Shown one piece after another: positions 34,101-46,100 of a DNA stretch of 64,000 bases (the first letter of the stretch is position 1; each line of letters begins with the position of its first letter). The notes beneath the pieces are model-generated. The model ran no database searches. It was not told where the DNA came from and saw only the letters and a list, made by a program, of their open reading frames with translations. This DNA is from Saururus chinensis (taxonomy: Eukaryota > Streptophyta > Magnoliopsida > Piperales > Saururaceae): contig CP141144.1 in NCBI GenBank assembly GCA_035235625.1, positions 20,147,014 to 20,211,013 of the forward strand. The letters run 5' to 3'. The position numbers and the translations under genes are program-made.

Positions 34101-37100
34101 TCACAGACAACACCTTTAAAGGAGAAGCTTATGGAGAATAGGTTGCTTTGGTATGGGCTTATACAAAGGAGACGAAGGGATGCCCTTGTTAGAAGGTTGA
34201 AGGAAATGCTAGTTGAAGAGGCCAATAAAGGGAGAGGAAGACCTAATGAGATGAAGTTAAAAAAGAAATGATATGGATATGTTATATCTTACAAAAGAAT
34301 TGGCACATATCAGGCTAGAGTGGAGTACAAGATCCATGTTGTCAATGCCAAATTGTGGAAAAAAAACATTTCCCAATCATGGTTATGACAAATTTATGCT
34401 TCTAGTTGTCCCAAATAAAGCTATATTTGCTAAATGACATCCTTAAAAGATGCATTGAAAGAACAATGCTGCCATTTAGACTGATCCGTATTAGAAAAAA
34501 TCACCTAGTTTGTCATTAGATTATTTATACACATACTATGTTGAGCCATTGACTGCAAAAGTTCAAAGTAAAGCTTAGACTAATATTGATTATGTGATCT
34601 TTGCTGAAATATTTATTCATAAAACATAAACATTTTTCAAGAAAATGCGTACAAAAGACGTTAATAAAATGTTTTTTTTTCCTTCAGAAAATAGTGTTTT
34701 GTGTAGCTTTTGCAGTTGAATGGTGGAGATTATCGCATATGACAGCTCACATATGCGGCCTTATGTGAGCTATCGTTTTGTGGGATCCTTACAGGTATGC
34801 TTAATATTAAATCCATGTGCTTTTCCAGAAATTTCCCAGATAAGGAGGTACACAAATTTGGTCCTATTTGACATGTTGCCCCCCCCCCCCCCCTTTTGAA
34901 CACATTAAGCTCCAACTTTGTGTTCTCCCTTATCTGAAATATTTTTGCAAATTCCTGAGTCCCATTGATATGAATCAGCTATGGGAGAGGGAAATCAAGA
35001 AAGAGATAAGGGTTAAGAGAGAAGAGATTGAGGACATTTAGGGTTGAGAGAAGGGGAATTGAAATGAAGGTGGCTGAGGCCTTCTGTCAAACACCTTGTA
35101 TGCAGATAGAAGGGGACGAGATGGGAAAAGAGTTGGACAAAGCGAAGAGGATTATTGAGACTGAAGTTAATTCATTCACTGCCTAATCTGAATGACCTAC
35201 TGGCCTTACATAGTCTGGCTCCCAGGTGGGCTCATTACCATTTAATCAACTAACAAGAACAGCTGTTCAACTAATCAAGTCTTAAACAGGAATTAAACGC
35301 GCCTTATGGGCCAACTAAGAAAGCAGTAAAAACTAACTAAGAAAGCAGTAAATAGGGCCATTAGGCCTAATACAGAGGTGGCGGAGACACACACCCATGT
35401 CAAGGGGACCTATTTGGGGACATAGTGAGCTTGTATGCAAGAGATAATTTTTTGTTGAATGATTGGTGTCATGTTGTTTTTCGGGTTAGTTGAAAGACAT
35501 GCTCAAGGATTGCCATCTCGGTCTTGTCTGCCACCTCAGCAAGCCAAAAATCTGTGACCAAGGAAAGTTTTTTGAAAGGAAGTTAGGATATAAAAAGTTC
35601 TCATGATTAAAAAAAAGTCATAAGACTTTCTTCCAAATGGAGTTGTTATCAACCAAGAGAGACTCCATATGAAAATTTTCCATGAGAAAATTGTCAGGAA
35701 TTTTTTTGAAAAAAAAGGTTTACATAAGAGGAAAATTGGAGAGGATCTCGGCCAAGATTCTCTCCATTTACCCTCTATCAACAATTTATGTTTTTTTTTT
35801 CAAAATTCTTTCCTTACAACTGTTCTCTATCAATGTATTTTTTCAAAAACATAGCTTTAATGTCGAGGAGAGGATCTTTGTTGGGTTCTTTTCCCTTAAA
35901 TTTTGTCTCGCCTCCCATTGGAATCCGAAATCTTGAGAGATCATGGTGAGATGGCATACCATGCACATGCCAAACTTTTCCTAGTGACCAATATTTATGC
36001 AAATAACTTCCTACTACCCCAGTGTGTTAGAACTCGCTAAGCTGCAGATTTTCTTTTTATGTGATTCCCAAGGATGGAAGCTTACTAAATTAGCAGGCTG
36101 GTGCAGCTGGATTGAAGTTGATGGCAGCAAGGTTGTTGGGCTAATCCCATAATCAGCTTATTCCTTCTCTTTTTTCCTCAAGTACTCATTTATAGTACTA
36201 TTTGATATTTTAACTTTCATTTGGCTTTCTTGTATACCTTCTTGATTGCTAGTTGAGCTTGTCATCATTGAGGCATCACATTGGAAGTTTAACCAACAGA
36301 GGATGAAGAAGAAAAAATTCCTGCACTTGATTGCCTCACCATTTCAATAACAAACTTCTGTCCCACTTCTTCACATAATCCTCGTGCCAATTCTTGCACT
36401 GAATCTTGAGCTGCTTGACACACCTTTGCACCATGACCTGGTACTCTTCCCAAATGATACTTAAGCCTTGTCACTGAACAATAGAACTCCCTACAACAGA
36501 TGCACCTAATTTTATTCCCACTAATCTTCTCAGCATGCTCCCAAATCTTCTCCTTTTGTCTAGGCACTTTTGGAAATCAACTCAAATATCCTATACAAGA
36601 AAGAGCACAATGTTAATCCATAAGGAGAAAAATAATTAATCTGTAGATAAAATATCAATTCATAGTCAATCAGTCAAGTTATACAATATTCATCTATAAG
36701 CACCCATGCAATAAGTCTAATTAATTGTAACTCAAGTTTAGACATTTGAATGACCAAAATAAAATTATATAAATGCTACAAAGTAGACTTACTTGTAAGT
36801 GTGCACTGTAATCTGTAGGGTCAATACAATTGACTTACCAGTTACCATGTAAAGAAATAACAACTTAATCCACTAGATTTTATCATCATGGTCAAATAAA
36901 CTATGTATGATGAGCACATGGATTACTATTGCAAAAGAAAAAACCCATAAAAGAAACTTTGAAGATGGTTATAAGAAAACTTGGAAAACACAAAAAAAGC
37001 TAAGATAAATCAGCATTTCAATAGGAGAGACTGACAAACAGTAAACTTGAATTAAAAAAAACAAAATCCATGGTGTGAATCGACCCTGATCAATATTGAC

Positions 37101-40100
37101 CAGGAACCTCTACTTGCGCTTAATTAGTTTATCTCCAGTTTGCTTAGTATGAAATTGTGTTTAATTGAATTAGGAGCTTGAATATGAATTACTCATCTAA
37201 AAACTATGGCAGTACTGAGCAATATGGGAAACTCAATAGTTATATGAAAGGAAAAAATATTTGGATACATGAAACTCAGCAACAGATTAATGTTTACTGA
37301 AAAAAAAAGTGTTGTCTACAAACATTCTATGCTACAATATACAATGTATAAAGCAAAACAAACAAGAAGCTGAGAGTAGGAATAGGATGTGGGTCACTGG
37401 GAGTACGAGTTTACAGTACTAAGAGACTTTGAACATTAGGAAATTTCTAAGTTCGTAAGTTTTTCCCTCTCTCAAAATTAAAGCTTCCGATACCAAATAT
37501 AGCCCAAACACACAAATCCAATTTGAGTTAAGAACTGACACAATCAATAGAAAATTACAGCACCTTATGAGAATAGAACAATACAACACCCATTGGGAAC
37601 TGCAGAAACATTGTCATCCTGAATGACATAATCATTAAAAAATGGCCATGAATTGAATAAGTAACAAATACTTTGTCTTATGAAATTAATTAACATATCA
37701 TAAACAAAAGAAAAACTTTTAGGTCTAAGGCCATACCTTTCATCCGCCACTGCGTCAGATGCGAAACAGACCAAAACACAGTCTGGGTTCTCATTTGCTT
37801 CAAAAAGAATTGTCTATTTGTTCACATTAACAGTGGTTTTCACCGCTGTGGTCTTTTCGTGCTCCACATAAGGATTGAGGAGGCCTGTGGTCGTTTCACT
37901 AGCCAGTATGAAGGAGGCTGTCCAAACTGAGCCCACTGTTTAATCTCACCGGAGTAATGAAGAGGAGAGGATAGCTGGAGGCTGGAATTATTTTTCTGGC
38001 GAATGCTGCAGCACCTGTGGCCCAAGCAGGCAACCAGCAATAGGAGGGAGGTGATCTCTGCTGGTCTGCTGGAGTTCTAGGCAGTCGCTGTTGGAAGGAA
38101 GATCCATGGAAGCCCTAAATCCTCAAACCAAAAGATTGTGAGCCAAGGAAAAAACCACAACCCAGTCCAGTCAGAAAAAAAATAGCTAAAAAAAGCGAAA
38201 ATATGCAAAAGCCTAAAAAAGTTAGAAACTGCAAAAATTTTCTGAAATGACAAAAATTTTGTCCTGTGGTGCGGTGTAGGGTCTAGAGCAGCAAAAATAA
38301 CAAAACTTTGCGAAATTTGTTACTATGCTCTGAGAGGGTTCTTTTGTTTTTCAGTTGAGGCACTTATGTGGTCATATTTTCTGTTGATTCATCTATCATG
38401 TTGCATCAGATTGTAGGAGGCTTCAGATCTTTATTGTTCCATGCAGGTAGTAAACTCGTTATGTGATGACCTTATACCTCTAATTGTCCCTGATAGAGGT
38501 GGGGAACCTAAAGCGGTACAATTAATTTTCACAAGTTCAGAGAAGGACAAGAATCTTCTGCTGGTATTTATCTCTGTATGATATTGTTTATCTTGTTTAA
38601 CCTTTTTTTATTCCCCTGAAGATCTGTTGGATGCATCTGTTGGTCCAGAGTGAGAATAAAATTTTGGAGGAGGAATGTAGTAAGCAGATGCGCGGTTTCC
38701 GTGAAGTCATTGACACAATCTGTAGTGCTCATAAGCCACTTATTGCCTCCAACTGTCTTCAAGGTAGTGATTGTGCCCTCTTTTATTTAACTTGTACTTG
38801 TTAGGAAATTCAGAGAACAAGGAAGAAGACTTTTTTATCTGTAAACCATGTTCATTTTCCAATAATGAAGGGATTGACCCCTAACCCTAATCACAGTAGA
38901 GGTGCTAACCCTCTTCATTTAGTCTTCACTCAAAGAAGAGTTAACCAATAAGAAAATAACAATTAACTAGATTGGCTAAACTCTGGATGTAGTTAACATA
39001 GAGAGTTTGCTCAACAATAATTGAAATTGTGCCATTGTATGAGACTTGGAGAACATGTCGGCCAATTGGAGAGGGGACTGAACATATAGATGGGAAAGAG
39101 TTCCAACACGTAGATGATGACGGGCAAAGTGGCAATCAAATTCTATATATTTTGTACATTGGTGGAACATAGAATTGTGAGTAATATGAATAGTACTCTG
39201 GTTATCACAAAACATAGGGGTGAGAGCAATAATAGAAACACCCATATCAGACAACAGCCAATGAAGCCAAACAATCTTAGAGGCAGTGTCAGCCATAGCC
39301 CTATTCTCAGCCTTAGCAGTAGATCTAACAACAAAATATTGCTTTTTGCTCTTCCAAGAGATAAGAGAATAACCTAAGAATACGCAGTAACCAGTAGTAG
39401 ACTTGCAATCAACAACATCGCCAACCCAATCAACATCCGAGTAGGCTCTAAGAAGTAGACAAGGATGAAAGGACATTATAATGCTAAGTGCTTCGTACAT
39501 AACAAAAAATATGAAGAAAAGCAGCCCAAAAGGTAGATCGAGGAGTTGAGGAAAATTGGCTACAATATGTAGAGCATGTTGAATATTAGGACGAGTGACA
39601 GTAAGGTATACCAAGGAACCAACAACCTCTCGATATTAAGTAGGATCATCAAGTAAGAGTGCCATCTAAAAGGTCAAACATCAAATTTAGTTCTATAAGA
39701 GTAGCTACTAGACAAGAATCATATAAGCTTGAGTGAGCAATAATATCAGTGGCATATTTGGACTGAGAAAGAAGATATCCTTGAGAAGAGTAGGCAACCT
39801 CAATTGCCAAGAAATATTGAAGAAAACCAAGATCCTTCATCTCAAACAACTCTATTAATTGGTGTTTGAGAGAAGAGATAACTACAATATCACTAACAAT
39901 AATAATCATATCGTCAACGTACAAAAGGAGTACAATATGCCCAGACAGAGTGTCTTTCAATAATAAGGCTGAATCATGAGCATTGACAGTAAAACCCAAA
40001 CGAAGCAATGATGCACTGAATTTCTCAAACCAAGTATATGGGGCTTGCTTAAGACCATACAAAGCATGACAAAGGCGACAAACTTACCCGGACTTATGTA

Positions 40101-43100
40101 GAAGACCAGGAGGATACTTCATATATACTTCTTCTAAAAAATCACCATTGAGAAAAACATTCTTAGACATCTATTTAAATGAGTGGCCATGTATAGACTG
40201 AGGCAATAGATATAAGGGTGCGATCAAAAGTCATTTAAACAATAGAAGCAAATATCTTCTCATAATCAATCCCATATTCCTGAGCAAATCCTTCAGCAAC
40301 TAACTATGCCTTGTACCGTTCAAGAGAACTCTAGATTTAGTTTTGATCTTGAACACCCATTTACACTCAATGACCTGTTTACCAGGTGGAAGAGAGACTA
40401 ACTCCCAGGTGCCAATGTTGTGCAAAGCAAATAACTCGTCTTGCATAGCCCTTTGCCAGTATCACAATAAGCCTCTTTGTTGGACTGACTCTCATGAAGA
40501 GAGTTAATGATAGATAAAAAACTAAGGAAATTGGAAATGTTGAGAGAAGAGGGAGAACCATACCAATCACCAAGAGAGGCAATAGTAGTAGAATCCAAAT
40601 GCAGAGAGGTAGCAGAGGGAGGAGGTACAGCCGGAAAGAACCCAGCTAAATGGTGGCTACATTTGTGTTAAGGAATATGCAGAGATGCATTAGAATGGTC
40701 TCTAGCAGGGGCAGCAGGAGACAACAAGGGTGTTGAGAGCCCTTCAGGTTACGTTGGTAAACTTGAGTAATGGGTGGATCAGTTGATAAAAGAGTAGACA
40801 CATAACAGACTTATTGCACTCATCAAAAAGAGATTTAGGAAAAGGATAAATGTAAATCAAAGTAGAGCAATCAACAGTAGAAACAAGATGAGGAATGACA
40901 TAATAAAATAGACCTTCAACAAACACATGTCGAGAAATATATAACTTATTGCATGTCGGATCATAATATTGATATCCTTTCTGACCAATGCCATAACCTA
41001 AAGACATAATCAAGAGCATGTAGATAACTTTGTGCATTCAATAGTAGGGAGCAATATAATAACAAGCATAACCAAAAATACAGAGCAATTAATAATTAGG
41101 TTTAACACTATATAAACATTTAAAAGGGGACTTGCCTACAGTCAAGGATGACAGAATGCGGTTGATCAAGTAGGTTTTAGTAAGGACAGCTTCACCCTAG
41201 AAGATAGAGGGAACATAAGTAGAAAATAATAGTGCATGTGCATTCTCTAGGATGTGATAATGCTTCTTTTTAGCAAACCCATTCTACTGAGGTGTGTGAG
41301 GGCAAGATAACTGATGAAATGTACCTTCATTAGTTAGACAGACTTTAAACTCAGAGGATAAGTATTCACCACTAGAGTTAGAGCATAAGCACTTAATAGT
41401 TGCATTAAATTGATGACGCATCGTTATGATAAACTCATGATAAATCAAGAGAAAATTAGACCAGCGATGCATTAGATACACCCAAGGAAAGCAAGTATAA
41501 TCATCCACAAATGAAACATAATATTTTGAGCCACCTTTGGTAGAAACTGCGGCAGGACCCTATATAACAGAAAGAATCAAGTGAAATGGATGATGAGAAA
41601 TTGTATCACTTAAAACTAAATGGAAGTGTTGACATTTTTGAAATTTTACAACCACAACAAGCAGAAATGCCACTGACTGACAATGCCTAAAACACCTGCA
41701 GAAACTAAATGTTTTAGTCTTGACCTAGAAACATGTCCTAATCGTAAGTGCCATAAGTAAAATAAGGAAGAATAAGAGCAAAGACAAAAGTTGCCCAAAG
41801 TAGAATGAGCAGTGCATGTAAGTGATCCAACGGGTAGAGATCTCTACCTCTATGACCTATCCCAATTTACATGCCTATTTTTGGGTCCTACATACCACAA
41901 CTAGAGGAAGAAAACTAACAGAGTAACCCAATTTAGTAAGTTGACTGATTGAAATAAGACCAACAATAAGCTGTGGGATATGCAAAACATTAGAGAGTGA
42001 AAGAGAAGGTGAGCTAATGGAGCACATGCCAAACAATGACACGGAGCTACCATTGGCTGCTTGAATAGTGCTGAAGTGTGAAGAGTCTCCACATGTAACA
42101 AAGTAGGTAGCATCTGGCATATATGGTGTGTGGCACCAAAATCAAATATCCAATCGGAACAAGTAAGACGAACAAAATTAAGCAGAGGAGACAAACCTGT
42201 GTTTGTGACAAACAACAAAGGAGAGGCAAAGGTACCAAGTAGTCAAGTCAAATTTGCTAGCAAAGACTGGAGCTCAGAAGTGGAATCTACCACTGTTGAG
42301 GAGGCATTGGAGATATCTGTAAAATATCCAGTTGATAAAGTTTGGCATAATTAGATTACTCATATAAAGAGGATCAAAAATCTCAAACAGCCTTAGCTGT
42401 CTAGAACTTGGCTAACTGTAAACCAACAGAGAAATCCACAAAATTATTTGTCCAAAGTAATAATTTTGGCATTATTTATATGCCATTGAGAACACTGTCT
42501 TGCAAAATTCTATGCTTTGACATTAGCTTTCATTATTGGTTCGAGAGTAGAGCTATCAATATAATTCCACAATCCTTTTCCCATGATGAAGTTACTCATG
42601 ACATAACTCCAATTGGAGTAATTACTACCATTCATATGCACGCTCATGGCTTGAAGATTATCGTGCTTGTTTGACAGATCTATAGTAATGAAATTGGACT
42701 AATAAATAAGCAGCCAAGGGCAACATACGGCAAAGAGAGATTAAAAATACCAAAAACTTGAGAGGAACAAATGCAAGGAAAGCATTATGATGAATATTTA
42801 TGCCGGAACAGCAAACTGCTACAGTTGATAACAATATGTGCTATGCTACACCGGAACCGTATGTTGAACAGTAGCCAAGAACAGTGCGATGAACAGTGCT
42901 GCAGGATAATGCGATGAACACTGCAGCAGAACAGAGTGGCGGAACAGTACGATGAACAATGGGGAGGAATAGTGCAATGAACAGTGCCAATGCAAAGCCA
43001 ACTAAAGAACAGATTTAGAACGCCTCAGCTACCATGTTAGGAAATTCAGAGAACAAGGAAGAAGAAGACTTTATTATCTGTAAACCATGTTCATATTCCA

Positions 43101-46100
43101 ATTATGGAAGGAACAACCCTAACCCTAATCACAGTAAAGGTCCTAATTACCCTTCACTTAAAGAAGAGTTAACCAATAAGAAAATAACAAATAACTAGAT
43201 TAACTTAACTACCCTCTATAATGTTGGAACTAAAATAAACATTGACCAAAAGACTAAATGATACTCTAATAGTACTCAGCTCTGTCCCATGTTAAATTGT
43301 CTGCTTTTCATAAAATGTGAAATTTAAAGGAGTACGAGAAGCAGGTAAGAGGCAAATGTACTGCCATAGATGGGAAGAAATGAAGTAAAATCAGAGCCTG
43401 GGACCCACCATACAAATTAGATGATAGGGGCAGCTATTACCACACTCCACAATGTGTCGGGAATAAATGAATTAAATAACCTTGCCCGCATGAGAAGTGT
43501 ATTAGATGCTTTCTCATTGGTTTTAAATGGGAAAATAAGACAATTTTGTGGGACAATTTTTTGGGAAAGCGAACTTTTAATGATGGATGGAAGGAGTGTT
43601 TATTTTTGTTCCATTGGTTACTTTTATTACTCAATTAATTTTTCAAACATAAAGTCGACAGGGATGACTTGTGTATTTTGCATCATGTACCTCCCACATG
43701 AAAGTTCCCAGTGTGGATTAGTGTCAGCCCTCAGCCTTCATATGCTAATGCACTTTTTACTCTAATAAATTATAGCTCAATTGCATCAATGTACAGATAA
43801 TTTAAAGGGAGACCTTGGTGCAATTTTATGTATGTGGAATCACCCATTGGAGAATTTTAAATGAGAAGAACAAACCGAGTCCTCTACTTCTCCATAGTGT
43901 TTCAATACCCGAATCGACCCAATTGGTTGAACCATGTCCAACTGGGGACCTGATCCCTTTTTTGTGTCAGTCCTTCCAGACTTTGTAAAATTTGAGACCT
44001 GGACCTGACTGGTTAGACCTCTGACCCGAATAGGTCGGGTTGTTTGGGTCAGCTAGAAGTACCGACAAGTTGGGTTTCGATGGAATCAGCACCAATGAGG
44101 GGTTGCTATCAGAATCACTTGCAGCAAGCCTTTGGAATCCACTGAAGGTTTGTTCTGAGTCAGCACCAAAAGGGGAGTCCCCTTGAGTAGGAAACATTTA
44201 ACTCAATTCAACTTGGTCTGATTTCTTCATTGTTCGCTCAAGCCTTTTAACAGGCATACAGTTGTCGTTAAAGTAAATCTTAAAAGTAAAAGGTTACAAT
44301 ATACAAAGTCAACCTTTATGGCTCATATGAAAAGTTAAATATTTTCACACAGAGTCTATAGTAGAGTGTGAATCAAATCAGGGGGCAGCAGCTTTGGGGG
44401 TTTGCGTGATCAGCTCCATTGAATGCCATTGAGCCAGGTGAATCCTCGCTCAGCTACCATTTGATGCAGCAGACACAGGAAAGAGAAGGGCACGACCAAA
44501 TTCGATGTCCACAAAGGGACCTTGTCTCCCTGATAACACAAAGGAATCCTTGAACCCACGAGGAAGGATAAACTCAGCACAGTCACGTGTTGAAGCTGAA
44601 TTTTTATTCAAGCAAAAGATGCCTAGCACCTAGGCTTACAATACTATTTAAAGTTTACTGACCGAGACATTGAAAAGACGCAAGGAATACCAAAAGACAA
44701 CATTAAATACAATAATCACTCCACTAATCTGCTAACGACAACTCCAGCCTTTATTTTTCTAAATAGCCACGGCATTTAGCTTTCAGATTGCTCATCTACC
44801 CATGACAATTTGACATTCCAACTCTTCAGCTGACTTGACGCCTGAGCTTCCACCTCTTAAGCTCTGTCAACTACCCTGCACCAACAAAAGCCTACAGAGC
44901 TTCTTTGGCCTCCCCAAGGTGCTGCTAACATTCACTGTGATGGATCAACTCTGGCTTCCGTTGTTTCCAACAGCCACCCCACTGGCCAGAGATGTTGGTC
45001 TTGTCCTCAATAAGTCTGTTGGCAGATTCTTCACATGATATTGAGCTCCTTCAACCGCCCTGCACCAACAAAAGCGTACAGAGCTTCTTCGGTCTCCCCA
45101 AAGTACTTCTCACCATTGCCATCATGGATGCACTCTGGCCTTCATTGTTTCCAACAGCCACCTTACTGGTTGGAGATGTTGGTCTTGTCCTCAGTAAGTT
45201 TGTCGGCAGATTCTTCACAAAATCAGGGAGGAATGTTCTTTGTAACAAGCAGGTCTGATGTAGGACGAATGCGAGGTGGAAGCAGGTTTTATGTCAGCTG
45301 AAGAGTTGGAATGTCAAAGGATTTGCAGTTTGGAAGTTAAAGATCAAGGCTAATAAGTAAATTAAAAGCTAGAGTTAGTAGTTACTGGGTTAGTGGAGTG
45401 ATTATTGTATATACTGGAGTCTTTTGGGATTCCTTGTGTCTTTTAAATGTCTAGGTCCGAAAACTATAAATAGTGTTCTAAGACTAAGTGTTTGGAATCT
45501 TTTCCTTGAATAGCAATCCAGTTTCAGTACAAGTGTGTTGCGTTTATGCTTCCTCATGAATTCGAGGATTGCTTGTGGATTCAAGTACCCTTTGTGGACA
45601 TCAATGTTGCTTGTGTGTTGCCCTTTCCTGTGTTCACTGCATCATAATGTTAATTTAAAAAAACTAAAATAATTAGAGAGATCTCTCTTTTTCGGCCATC
45701 AAAGATGTCACTGATATCTGGTAGAATTATCCAAACTAGGGTTTTTGAGAAGATTTTATCAAATAATAAAGAAGAATAGATAATACAGAAGAGAGGAGTC
45801 AACTAGCCTCTAATAGGCTCAAGTTGTCCCTTACAATCTAAAGACTAATCATCGCATCTATATGAACCTTAATGATCCCCTCAGTACCCTGCTTTATTAA
45901 AAAAATTCATCAAGGGGGCGTATGGGGTTATTGGGGTACTGAAGGGATTTTTGGGCTGCATAGAGACACATTCAAGACTAATATGCCATTCACTTAAGAG
46001 AGGGCTGACCAATAAGAAATAAGATTACTAAGCTATGACTAAACTACCCTTTATGAATAGAAAGATACAATATTAAATACTTAAAGGTATGAAGAAATAC

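Larger units (their letters stand above)
38799..43271 (-). mobile_element. Ty1/copia retrotransposon, decayed, in PARN-like intron 6
   Basis: Antisense to the host gene. The two LTRs (left about 38799-38975, right about 43035-43225) share tgttaggaaattcagagaac and a long stretch after it. Inside the right LTR the minus strand reads TGGTAGCTGAGGC, a decayed tRNA-Met primer site (TGGTATCAGAGC). Polyprotein pieces follow in order: protease, integrase, reverse transcriptase, RNase H (listed separately), broken by stops and shifts. A candidate 5-bp target duplication gtact lies at 38794-38798 and 43272-43276, but the LTR outer edges do not match fully, so the right border is uncertain by about 50 bp. 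Confidence 0.8.

Noticed and set aside
34714-34795. Exon-like segment in PARN-like intron 4 (AG before, CAG|GTATGC after, reading MVEIIAYDSSHMRPYVSYRF)
   Set aside because: In the phase left by exon 4 it meets a stop after eight codons, and the family needs no residues here. It could be a poison exon, but nothing supports that beyond the splice-like ends.
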